The notes: generated by a model from the letters alone, not told the origin. A DNA stretch of 15,882 bases from JABDOU01 sp041567895 (GCA_041567895.1 JBFGAX010000063.1:1-15882); one strand, 5' to 3'; shown: positions 8,274 to 14,218, counted from the stretch's first letter. Made by a program: numbers and translations.

Positions 8274-9359
8274 TCAGATGCCGCCTGCGCCGACGCCTGC
8301 GCCCTCCAGCGATCCTCCCACCTCGGCATCCGTCGTCGCTGCTGCGGCCATTTCGAGGGCGTCCTGAATGGGAATCGCGAACCCGACTCCGTCGCTTCCC
8401 CCGGACGGTGTGAAAATCGCAGTGTTGATCCCGATCACCTCGCCTTTGCGGTTCACGAGCGGTCCGCCGGAATTGCCACTGTTGATGGCTGCGTCGGTCT
8501 GAATTGCGTTTTCGAGAATGTCTCGTCCGATGGGGATGTCGCGGTCCAGTGCAGAGACGATCCCGGCCGTGACCGTCTGGTCGAGGCCGAACGGGCTTCC
8601 CATTGCGATCGCAAGCTGGCCAACCCGCGGCTCGTCTTCGCTGAGCGGGACGGCCGTGAGACCGTTTGCTTCAACCTTCACAACGGCAACATCTGCCGAA
8701 GGCTGGTTTACGACTACGGTCCCTCGCAACCTGGTCCCGTCCTGAAGGACAACCGTGACCGTGGACGAGTTACCGACGACATGAGCGTTGGTGAAGATGA
8801 ATCCGTCGGAGTCGTAGATGAAGCCAGAGCCCAATCCGCCGCGCGGCGCCTCGATCTGCACAACGGCAGGTAACACGGCTTCGGCAACCTCGGCGATCGG
8901 CTCATCCGATGCGGGCAGGGTGGGCGTCGTCTGTGCGTCCTCTTCCTGCGGGGTTTCCGCCGATGAACGACCATCAGTGGCCGGATCTCCCGTACTCTCC
9001 GATCCCTGCTCCCCGCCCGGAGTTTCAATCGGATCGAGGGGCGTCGAGGGGCTCTCGACAATGGCCTCGGTCGTAGACGGGGGTTCGGCATTGAGCGACG
9101 ACGGAGCGCGACCAAAAAACACCCAGACTGCCAGTACGGTTGCAACCAGGACGGCGCCAATCAACGCCCACTCCAGTTTTGAGAAAGACGACGGCTCGCC
9201 CCCGCCATCGGTCCGCCCTTCGTCGGTTCGACGGGTGAACACCCGGCGCAGCGGCGACGGCATTGGCCCCCTGGGTGGCACCGGAGGAAGGTCTCGCCAC
9301 GTCTGTCCACGGGCCGGGCGGGTCGGTTCGACTTCTAATTCCGGTTCGCGGTTGCTCAT
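8274..9359 (-). CDS. Membrane-anchored HtrA/DegP-type trypsin-like serine protease, no PDZ domain
   Basis: A 361-residue protein. A Pro/Arg-rich cytoplasmic head (1-60) precedes one membrane helix (about 64-82). A long Ser/Thr/Pro/Glu-rich linker (about 85-150) leads to an S1C-type protease domain with the full triad: His193 in TNAHVV, Asp223 in SADVAVV, Ser297 in GNSGGPL. The protease is therefore predicted to face outward. Family members normally carry at least one PDZ domain. Here the chain ends about 30 residues after the protease fold in a Gly/Ala-rich tail, and moxR starts at once, so no PDZ is present downstream. The ATG has GGGGA nearby as a ribosome site. It leads the moxR-DUF58-VWA-recQ cluster, suggesting an envelope quality-control role. 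Confidence 0.92.
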   Translation of the reverse strand: MSNREPELEVEPTRPARGQTWRDLPPVPPRGPMPSPLRRVFTRRTDEGRTDGGGEPSSFSKLEWALIGAVLVATVLAVWVFFGRAPSSLNAEPPSTTEAIVESPSTPLDPIETPGGEQGSESTGDPATDGRSSAETPQEEDAQTTPTLPASDEPIAEVAEAVLPAVVQIEAPRGGLGSGFIYDSDGFIFTNAHVVGNSSTVTVVLQDGTRLRGTVVVNQPSADVAVVKVEANGLTAVPLSEDEPRVGQLAIAMGSPFGLDQTVTAGIVSALDRDIPIGRDILENAIQTDAAINSGNSGGPLVNRKGEVIGINTAIFTPSGGSDGVGFAIPIQDALEMAAAATTDAEVGGSLEGAGVGAGGI

Positions 9360-9406
9360 GTCTTCCCCATCATCATGTTGGCAATGTCGACAACGTAAGG
9401 CCTAAT

Positions 9407-9430
9407 TACGAGGAAATCCGGGGAGGTTCC
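9407..9430 (-). promoter_or_regulatory. Candidate ECF-sigma-type promoter for the protease-moxR-recQ cluster
   Basis: On the minus strand GGAAC (9430-9426) is followed after 15 nt by CGTA (9410-9407). This resembles the GGAAC/TGAAAC...CGT(A) pattern of extracytoplasmic-function sigma promoters, although their spacing is usually 16-17. It lies about 47 nt before the protease ATG. No better sigma-70 pair was seen here. Confidence 0.33.
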
Positions 9431-9469
9431 TGAGAATCAGCTGTGAAGTTCCGTGCCCATCGAGAGTGA

Positions 9470-9485
9470 TCTGTATGCGTACAGA
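9470..9485. promoter_or_regulatory. Perfect inverted repeat TCTGTA-N4-TACAGA, possible operator
   Basis: A 6-bp perfect dyad with a 4-nt spacer (TGCG) lies about 40 bp upstream of the candidate cluster promoter, in non-coding DNA. The size and symmetry suit a small dimeric repressor or activator. No regulator is identified. Confidence 0.3.
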
Positions 9486-9536
9486 CATCGTACCGAGCTC
9501 CGGGCTCTATCTCCACCATCCGACGGGTGCTCCCCA

Positions 9537-9598
9537 TGGCTCACATTCCGCTCGACAGGAGCTGTCGGCGGAAAAGAGCCACGTTCAGCTACGAACGT
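9537..9598 (-). terminator. Tandem stem-loops after the small membrane-protein gene
   Basis: Directly after the stop of the minus-strand gene ending at 9605 comes a hairpin ACGTTC (9581-9586)/GAACGT (9593-9598) with a 6-nt loop. A much larger one follows (9537-9581): TGGCTC/GAGCCA, then TTCCGC/GCGGAA, then CGACAG/CTGTCG, with a 3-nt loop, one bulged base and one small internal loop, 18 pairs in all. There is no T-run, as is common for actinobacterial terminators. Position and strength suggest transcription termination. Confidence 0.6.
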
Positions 9599-9604
9599 TG
9601 ATGC

Positions 9605-9904
9605 TCATCCCGAGAGTCTGATCCACCCCAGTACGAGCACAATCGCCAGCACTGGTCCGCTCAACAGGATGAGATAGCGACTCCTCTGATTGTCTACGAA
9701 TCGGGTCAGAACTCCAACAATGAGGACCCCTAAAAGCCATACGCCGACGAACAGGATGACCACAAAACGCTGCAAATCTGCCCAACCGGGATCACGGGCA
9801 CCCACGAGACCCAGAATCGCGAAGACCGCGGCGATCGCGAGATGGATGCCAACAATGACGCGCTCCGATTTCGAGAGACGCTGTGTTTGACGATGTGTGC
9901 TCAA
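9605..9904 (-). CDS. Small three-helix membrane protein of unknown function
   Basis: A 99-residue protein with a short basic N-terminus, membrane helices at about 16-35, 46-66 and 77-95, and Arg/Lys-containing loops (TRFVDNQRSR). I do not recognise the family. The start is TTG at 9904: AGGGAG (9916-9911) lies 6 nt before it, while the nearby ATG is out of frame. The hydrophobic pattern, the well-placed ribosome site and the strong stem-loops right after the stop argue that it is a real gene and a separate transcription unit, 245 bp upstream of the protease cluster and divergent from the thioredoxin gene. Confidence 0.72.
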   Translation of the reverse strand: MSTHRQTQRLSKSERVIVGIHLAIAAVFAILGLVGARDPGWADLQRFVVILFVGVWLLGVLIVGVLTRFVDNQRSRYLILLSGPVLAIVLVLGWIRLSG

Positions 9905-10253
9905 CGCCGGCTCCCTTCATGCGCTCCATGTCTCTGGTATTAGACGCTCCAGCTGCGTGAAAGTTGCGAGAAACTCGAATCATCGACCGATCCGGGCGGG
10001 AATACTTCTCCGCGTGACTGCGTTGCAACCGGTGCCTCGTTGAATCTGCGGTAACTCATCCATGAGATGCGTAGGTCATTCCGAAAACGGGCCGGGAGCA
10101 GGAGCAAAGACGACCCTGCTCAACCGGGGCTCATGCTGCAAGCAATGCTCGAAGATCAGCCTCTCCTCCTCCCCGCGAACGGGCGGTCAAGACAGGTGGT
10201 CAAACGAAACGGGAAAGCATGATCACACAGAACATCCACCAGGGAAGGTAGCC
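9905..10253. other. Intergenic region between divergent genes (no coding sequence seen)
   Basis: This 349-bp gap separates the minus-strand membrane-protein gene from the thioredoxin gene. It holds the TTG-start ribosome site (9911-9916), small palindromes GTTGCAAC (10022-10029) and CTCAT-CC-ATGAG (10055-10066), a GC-rich hairpin (10092-10127) and the thioredoxin ribosome site (10242-10248). No convincing sigma-70 promoter was found by eye. The thioredoxin frame is open back to an ATG at 10062, but that stretch does not look like part of the protein. Confidence 0.6.
10092..10127 (+). promoter_or_regulatory. GC-rich hairpin in the thioredoxin leader region
   Basis: CCGG-GAGCAGG (10092-10102) pairs with CCTGCTC-(aa)-CCGG (10115-10127). 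This gives eleven pairs with a 2-nt bulge and a 12-nt loop. It sits about 130 nt before the thioredoxin ATG. No T-run follows, so it may be a leader structure rather than a terminator. Confidence 0.35.
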
Positions 10254-10676
10254 ATGGCGACAATCACAGCCACATCTGAAAACATCGAATCATTGATCAC
10301 CGAAAATGACACCGTGATCATCGACTTCTGGGCCGAATGGTGTGGCCCCTGCAGGGGTTTCGCTCCAACCTTCGAATCAGCTTCCGAAGAGCATGAGGAC
10401 ATCGTGTTTGCGAAGGTCGACACCGAGGAGCAGCAGGCGCTCGCTCGTGAGTTCAACATTCGATCGATTCCGACGCTGATGGTTTTTCGGGACCAGGTAC
10501 TCCTTTACAACGAGGCAGGTGCGCTTCCGCCCCAGATGCTCGGCGATCTCATCTCACAGGTCAAGGGTCTCGATATGGACGACGTTCGGCGCCAGATCGA
10601 AGAACAGGGTCACGATCACGACCACGCGGGCGATGAACAGGCCGGTCACGATCACGCAGATCACGGGCACGCATAG
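10254..10676 (+). CDS. trxA: Thioredoxin with His/Asp-rich C-terminal tail
   Basis: A 140-residue cytoplasmic thioredoxin, by family a disulfide reductase for protein substrates. The active site is WCGPC at 29-33, the buried Asp is at 24 (IIDFWAEW), and the cis-proline is Pro73 in SIPTL. The thioredoxin fold ends near residue 105. A charged helix (MDDVRRQIEEQ) then leads to a tail with seven His residues (120, 122, 124, 132, 134, 137, 139) in HDHDH and HDHADHGH clusters, which looks metal-binding and is not part of ordinary TrxA. The ATG at 10254 is preceded by GGGAAGG with a 5-nt gap, which rules out the longer in-frame start at 10062. It stands as a single gene; its 3' side carries a strong RNA-like fold. 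Confidence 0.93.
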   Translation: MATITATSENIESLITENDTVIIDFWAEWCGPCRGFAPTFESASEEHEDIVFAKVDTEEQQALAREFNIRSIPTLMVFRDQVLLYNEAGALPPQMLGDLISQVKGLDMDDVRRQIEEQGHDHDHAGDEQAGHDHADHGHA

Positions 10677-10707
10677 CGCCAGGGGCTTACGCCGCGAACT
10701 CGCTCAA

Positions 10708-10767
10708 GCCGCAGGGCGGCCTATCACACCATCTCGATAGGAATTCTCGAAAGAGACTCCCTGCGGC
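10708..10767 (+). other. Predicted three-way-junction RNA structure downstream of the thioredoxin gene
   Basis: A perfect 9-bp closing stem, GCCGCAGGG (10708-10716)/CCCTGCGGC (10759-10767), encloses two hairpins. The first is CCTATC (10720-10725)/GATAGG (10736-10741). The second is TCTC-GAAA-GAGA (10745-10756), capped by a GNRA-type tetraloop, which favours the plus strand. An alternative hairpin GCCGC-AGG-GCGGC (10708-10720) would compete with the closing stem. It lies between convergent genes, so it could be a terminator or 3'-UTR element. I recognise no known riboswitch or ribozyme core. Confidence 0.4.
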
Positions 10768-10845
10768 CGGAGAACCTCGCGGTCGAATGCGGGATCGAGG
10801 CCTCTTTCGTGCCCGGAGGTACCAGACTCAGATCCTCATCACGTC

Positions 10846-11196
10846 TCAGCAGGTCACGTGCAGGATCGCATTGACGCTTGCCGGGTCGAGCGAGCGCAGC
10901 AGCGAACAGGCCTCGGCCGTTGGCATGATGTCGACGGTCACCTTCGCCGAACGCGCCGCCTCGGTCACTTCGGCCAGGATCGGCAGGCTCCCCGAGTACC
11001 CGGAACCGATGACCAACCGGGACTTGGACCAGGGAATGTCTTCTCGCACCGACAGCGGGGTGTGACCTCCCTTTTTGAGCCTCTTCGAAGGGCCCTTGTC
11101 GCGGGCCCGCACCTCTCCGTCCTCGACCACCACATCATGGTCATATTTGCGCCCGAACACCACGATGGTCCCGAACCCGGGATACTCGACGTCCAT
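10846..11196 (-). CDS. Mth938-like (DUF498/AAMDC family) domain protein
   Basis: A 116-residue single-domain protein. The N-terminal strands FGTIVVFGRKYDHDVVV, then GGHTPLSVREDIPW, then LVIGSGYSGSLPI and a C-terminal helix with AEACSLLRSLD and the final strand NAILHVTC match the Mth938-like fold. The full domain length is present. The family has no firm biochemical role; relatives occur in archaea, bacteria and mammals (AAMDC, NDUFAF3-like). The ATG is at 11196 with only a weak GAG ribosome site. It is transcribed away from rtcB, with a shared 162-bp control region that contains a dyad. Confidence 0.87.
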   Translation of the reverse strand: MDVEYPGFGTIVVFGRKYDHDVVVEDGEVRARDKGPSKRLKKGGHTPLSVREDIPWSKSRLVIGSGYSGSLPILAEVTEAARSAKVTVDIMPTAEACSLLRSLDPASVNAILHVTC

Positions 11197-11203
11197 GGCT
11201 CAA

Positions 11204-11242
11204 CGATAGACGCCGTCGCCGGCTGTCGGACACTGTCTATCG
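11204..11242. promoter_or_regulatory. Dyad operator candidate, half-site CGATAGACnnnGTC
   Basis: CGATAGACgccGTC (11204-11217) is mirrored by GACactGTCTATCG (11229-11242). Eleven of 14 positions are symmetric, with an 11-bp gap. Each half contains GAC-N3-GTC, itself a palindrome; the two copies are centred 20 bp apart, about two helical turns. It lies just upstream of the Mth938 ATG and ahead of the rtcB promoter candidate, so one regulator could control both genes. Confidence 0.45.
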
Positions 11243-11270
11243 CCCCACGGGATTCGCCCATCAACGCGCC

Positions 11271-11299
11271 TTCACGGCCCCGCACACACGGGATATGCT
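11271..11299 (+). promoter_or_regulatory. Candidate sigma-70-type promoter of rtcB
   Basis: TTCACG (11271-11276, four of six -35 bases) and TATGCT (11294-11299, four of six -10 bases) are separated by exactly 17 nt. A start near 11306 would give a leader of about 53 nt with the GGAGG ribosome site. Confidence 0.5.
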
Positions 11300-11345
11300 C
11301 GAATGAGAAAGGTCGTCCGACCCTGGCGTCGAAGGTACCGGGGAG

Positions 11346-11350
11346 GGAGG
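11346..11350 (+). promoter_or_regulatory. Shine-Dalgarno site fixing the rtcB GTG start
   Basis: GGAGG lies 8 nt before the GTG at 11359, in the string gggagggagg. The rtcB frame is open far upstream into the Mth938 gene, so this site decides the start. Confidence 0.75.
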
Positions 11351-11358
11351 CTGATCGA

Positions 11359-12834
11359 GTGACGAACCTCGCAGGCCGAGCAGGCAACGTGCCACCGATC
11401 ATCAAGGTGGGCCTGACCCAGCTCCGAGGCCTCAGCCCGACCCTGTGGGAGATCGAGCGGGTGGGCGCGATGCGGGTGCCGGGCCGCGTGTACGCGTCCC
11501 GGTCCCTCCTCGAACAACCCGATGTCGACAAGGCACTCCGCCAGGTGCAGTCCGTCGCCCACCTGCCCGGCATCGTGGAGGCGTCCTTCGCCATGCCCGA
11601 CATGCACCCCGGTTATGGGTTTCCCATCGGCGGGGTGGCGGCCACCGACGTAGGTGCGGGCGGCGTCGTCTCGCCCGGAGGCGTCGGCTTCGACATCGGC
11701 TGTGGGGTGCGCCTGCTGTCGTCGACCTTCACGCTCGACCATTTCGAGCGTTATGGCAGCCGCATCATGAACGGCCTTTCCAAGATGATTCCGAGAGGGA
11801 GCGGGCCGGGCGGGATCGCATCCGGCGACTATCTGCCGAGCGTTCTGCGTGGGGGCGCTCCTTCGGCCATCGACGCCGGATTCGGACGAGCGCGCGACAT
11901 CGAGCGTTGCGCCCATCGCGGGTGGTTCGAACAGGCCGACCCGAAGCTGATATCCCAGCGAGCCCGCGACAGGGGAAGGCGCCAGATCGGATCGCTTGGA
12001 GGTGGAAACCACTTTCTCGAGGTACAGGTGGTGGAGCAGGTGGTCGAACGGCAGGTCGCCTCCGCGTTCGGCATCGTGGAAGGGCGATTGTGCGTGATGA
12101 TCCACTGCGGAAGCCGTGGCCTCGGCCACCAGGTCTGCAGCGACGCCGTCGACGTTGCCAAGAAGGCCATGCCACGCTACGACATCGTCCTCCCCGATCC
12201 TCAGCTCGCCTGCGTCCCAGTCGAGTCGCCCGAGGGGGCGACCTACCTGGCCGCCATGTGGGCGGCCGCCAACTTCGCAATGGCAAACCGGCAGGTGCTG
12301 ACCGACCAGGTGCGGCGGGTCTTTGCCGATGTGTTCGAAACCGAGGTGGGCGACGTGCCGGTCGACCTGGTGTACGACGTTCTGCACAATATGGCGAGCC
12401 TCGAGGTCCAGGAAGCATCACAACAGACACTCTGCGTCCACCGCAAAGGTGCAACCCCGGCCCATGGGGCCGGGCATCCAGACCTGCCTTCGGATCTACG
12501 AGACGTGGGTCAACCGGTTATTTTGCCTGGCAGCATGGGCACGAGTTCCTGGCTGTTGGTGGGCACCAACGACAATCCAGCCTTTTCGTCGGCCCCCCAT
12601 GGCGCCGGACGCGTCATGAGTCGCACGGCAGCTCGTCGACTGCGCGCCGGGCGCCAGGTACTCGATGAGATGACCGAGGCCGGCATCATCGTCCGCCCCA
12701 AGATCGTGAAAGAACTGGCGGAGGAAGCTGCCTATGCCTACAAAGACGTGTCAGAGGTCGTTGACGTCTCCGACCTGGCGAACCTCGCCAGACCGGTAGC
12801 CGAGTTTCGCCCACTCGGCGTAGTGAAGGGATGA
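11359..12834 (+). CDS. rtcB: RtcB 3'-phosphate/5'-hydroxyl RNA ligase
   Basis: A 491-residue ligase. By family it uses GTP and manganese to join RNA ends carrying 2',3'-cyclic or 3'-phosphate to 5'-hydroxyl ends, in tRNA splicing or RNA repair. Conserved sites are present. Metal ligands Asp112 and Cys115 lie in GVGFDIGCGVRLL, Asn217/His218 in GGGNHFLEVQ, His249 in MIHCGSRG and His343 in LHNMA. The guanylated His414 lies in PHGAGRVMSR, and the family ending is FRPLGVVKG. The length is near the family norm. The GTG start is chosen from GGAGG 8 nt upstream; the frame continues upstream only by chance. No archease or rtcR is nearby; the divergent neighbour is the Mth938 gene. Confidence 0.96.
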   Translation: MTNLAGRAGNVPPIIKVGLTQLRGLSPTLWEIERVGAMRVPGRVYASRSLLEQPDVDKALRQVQSVAHLPGIVEASFAMPDMHPGYGFPIGGVAATDVGAGGVVSPGGVGFDIGCGVRLLSSTFTLDHFERYGSRIMNGLSKMIPRGSGPGGIASGDYLPSVLRGGAPSAIDAGFGRARDIERCAHRGWFEQADPKLISQRARDRGRRQIGSLGGGNHFLEVQVVEQVVERQVASAFGIVEGRLCVMIHCGSRGLGHQVCSDAVDVAKKAMPRYDIVLPDPQLACVPVESPEGATYLAAMWAAANFAMANRQVLTDQVRRVFADVFETEVGDVPVDLVYDVLHNMASLEVQEASQQTLCVHRKGATPAHGAGHPDLPSDLRDVGQPVILPGSMGTSSWLLVGTNDNPAFSSAPHGAGRVMSRTAARRLRAGRQVLDEMTEAGIIVRPKIVKELAEEAAYAYKDVSEVVDVSDLANLARPVAEFRPLGVVKG

Positions 12835-12912
12835 GACAGGCGTTCGCGGCGGGCCCTCAGCCGGCTCTTGCTGTGAGATCCATTTCCGCCACCATCGGAT
12901 GGTTGTTGGGCC

Positions 12913-12922
12913 CCGAGCTCGG
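12913..12922. promoter_or_regulatory. 10-bp perfect palindrome CCGAGCTCGG in the rtcB-lldD gap
   Basis: A perfect palindrome in non-coding DNA upstream of the lactate dehydrogenase gene. A second with the same AGCT core lies 48 bp downstream at 12961-12970. Possible operator; no regulator known. Confidence 0.25.
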
Positions 12923-12946
12923 CTCGAGGACCAGCCAGCAGTCCTC

Positions 12947-12970
12947 TACCCTGTGTTCCAGATAGCTATC
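12947..12970 (+). promoter_or_regulatory. Candidate -10 box and adjacent palindrome upstream of the hydroxy-acid dehydrogenase
   Basis: TACCCT (12947-12952) fits the TANNNT -10 pattern common in actinobacteria, without a clear -35. The perfect palindrome GATAGCTATC (12961-12970) follows at the expected transcription start, where a repressor could block initiation. Confidence 0.3.
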
Positions 12971-12992
12971 GGAGACCGCGTCACAACAAGCG

Positions 12993-12998
12993 AGGAGG
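12993..12998 (+). promoter_or_regulatory. Shine-Dalgarno AGGAGG of the hydroxy-acid dehydrogenase
   Basis: A consensus ribosome site. It is 5 nt from an in-frame CTG (13004), 9 nt from an out-of-frame GTG (13008) and 26 nt from the first in-frame ATG after it (13025), which makes the true start puzzling. Confidence 0.75.
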
Positions 12999-13003
12999 GA
13001 CAA

Positions 13004-14218
13004 CTGAGTGCCATTGACCGACGGATGCCGCGCTGGGCTGACGTCAAACCGCTGATCAAGATCCGACCGCCGGGCTTCGGGCCACAAGCCCGATTGGCTT
13101 CCGCCGCTTCCATCTGGGACTTGCGAGAGATCGCCCGTCGCCGCACGCCCCGGGCTCCATTCGACTACACAGACGGTGCCGCCGAGGAGGAGTCAACGCT
13201 GCGGGAATCGCGCGATGCCTACCGGCGAGTCGAATTCAGGCCCACATTGCTGCGGAATGTTTCGCAGGTAGACACCTCGACCACGCTCCTCGGACGACAC
13301 TCCAGCTTGCCGCTCGCACTTGCCCCGACCGGGTTCACCAGGATGATGCAACACGAAGGCGAGCCGGCTGTGGCCAGAGCCGCTGCCCGGGCGGGAATCA
13401 CCTACTCCCTGTCCACCCTGGGAACCACATCCCCCGAAGATGTCGCCGCAGCCGCCCCGAACCTGAACCGCTGGTTCCAGCTGTATCTGCTGAAGAACCG
13501 TGACGCCAGCGAAGAGTTGTTGGATCGGGCCGAGCGCGCCGGGTACTCGGCGGTGATCCTGACCGTCGACACACCGATCCCGGGGGCGCGCCTGCGCGAC
13601 ATTCGCAACGGGCTCACCATCCCGCCCTCATTGACTTTGAAGACAATCCTCGACATGGCGCTTCATCCAGCATGGTGGTTCAACCTCCTCACCACCGAGC
13701 CACTCGAATTCGCTTCATTCCGTAACTTCGACGGAACCGTCGCCGAGCTCATGACCCACATCTTCGACCCCACCCTCAATTGGTCGGATGTGGACTGGCT
13801 CCGGCAGGCGTGGAAAGGGCCGCTGGTCATCAAAGGCATCCAGAGCGTCGAAGACTCACAGAAGGCCGCGGACCATGGCGCTGACGCCGTCATCGTCTCG
13901 AACCATGGGGCCCGTCAACTCGACCGGGCTCCCAGCACGTTCGCCCTGCTACCCCAGGTGGTCGACGCCGTGGGCGACCGGATCGAGGTCTATGTGGACG
14001 GCGGCATCATGAGCGGAGCAGATGTCGTGGCAGCCGTCGCGCAGGGTGCGGACGCCGCGTTCGTGGGCCGGGCCTATCTCTACGCGCTCATGGCCGGCGG
14101 CGAACATGGAGTAGACCGGGCGCTCGAGATGTTCAGTGAGGGAATCACGCGCACGATGCAGTTGCTGGGTGTGACCTCCGTCAAAGAACTCCACCGCGGT
14201 CACATCAACGCCCGATAG
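13004..14218 (+). CDS. lldD: FMN-dependent alpha-hydroxy-acid (L-lactate) dehydrogenase, LldD2-like
   Basis: A roughly 400-residue TIM-barrel flavoenzyme that by family oxidises L-lactate or a related 2-hydroxy acid to the 2-oxo acid. Visible family features are RRRTPRAPFDYTDGAAEEE near the N-terminus, the FMN segment LALAPTGFTRMM, WFQLYLLKNRD, LTVDTPIPGARLRD, the flavin Lys in VIKGIQS, the catalytic His/Arg in SNHGARQLD and VYVDGGIMSGAD. The usual Gly after HG is Ala here. Spacing and loops recall mycobacterial LldD2, so lactate is the likely but unproven substrate. The start is uncertain. CTG 13004 fits the AGGAGG site and the expected N-terminus; ATG 13025 and ATG 12899 are alternatives with poor spacing or no ribosome site. 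A one-base loss after a GTG start is also possible. Confidence 0.9.
   Translation: MSAIDRRMPRWADVKPLIKIRPPGFGPQARLASAASIWDLREIARRRTPRAPFDYTDGAAEEESTLRESRDAYRRVEFRPTLLRNVSQVDTSTTLLGRHSSLPLALAPTGFTRMMQHEGEPAVARAAARAGITYSLSTLGTTSPEDVAAAAPNLNRWFQLYLLKNRDASEELLDRAERAGYSAVILTVDTPIPGARLRDIRNGLTIPPSLTLKTILDMALHPAWWFNLLTTEPLEFASFRNFDGTVAELMTHIFDPTLNWSDVDWLRQAWKGPLVIKGIQSVEDSQKAADHGADAVIVSNHGARQLDRAPSTFALLPQVVDAVGDRIEVYVDGGIMSGADVVAAVAQGADAAFVGRAYLYALMAGGEHGVDRALEMFSEGITRTMQLLGVTSVKELHRGHINAR

Noticed and set aside
9581..9598. SOS/LexA box
   Set aside because: The arms are ACGTTC...GAACGT with a 6-nt gap, the reverse of the GAAC-N4-GTTC order needed.
10062..10253. N-terminal extension of thioredoxin from an ATG at 10062, with a Cys-rich stretch
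   Set aside because: A strong ribosome site precedes ATG 10254, and family proteins start there; the extension has no recognisable signal or domain.
10708..10767. Known ribozyme or riboswitch (hammerhead, c-di-GMP, cobalamin) for the three-way junction
   Set aside because: No CTGATGA core and no diagnostic conserved boxes were found; it is left as an unassigned structure.
11445..12668. Long open frames overlapping rtcB (407 codons on plus, and 371 codons at 11272-12387 on minus)
   Set aside because: Arg/Gly/Pro-rich translations with no motifs, lying over a fully conserved rtcB frame; they are shadows of GC-rich coding DNA.
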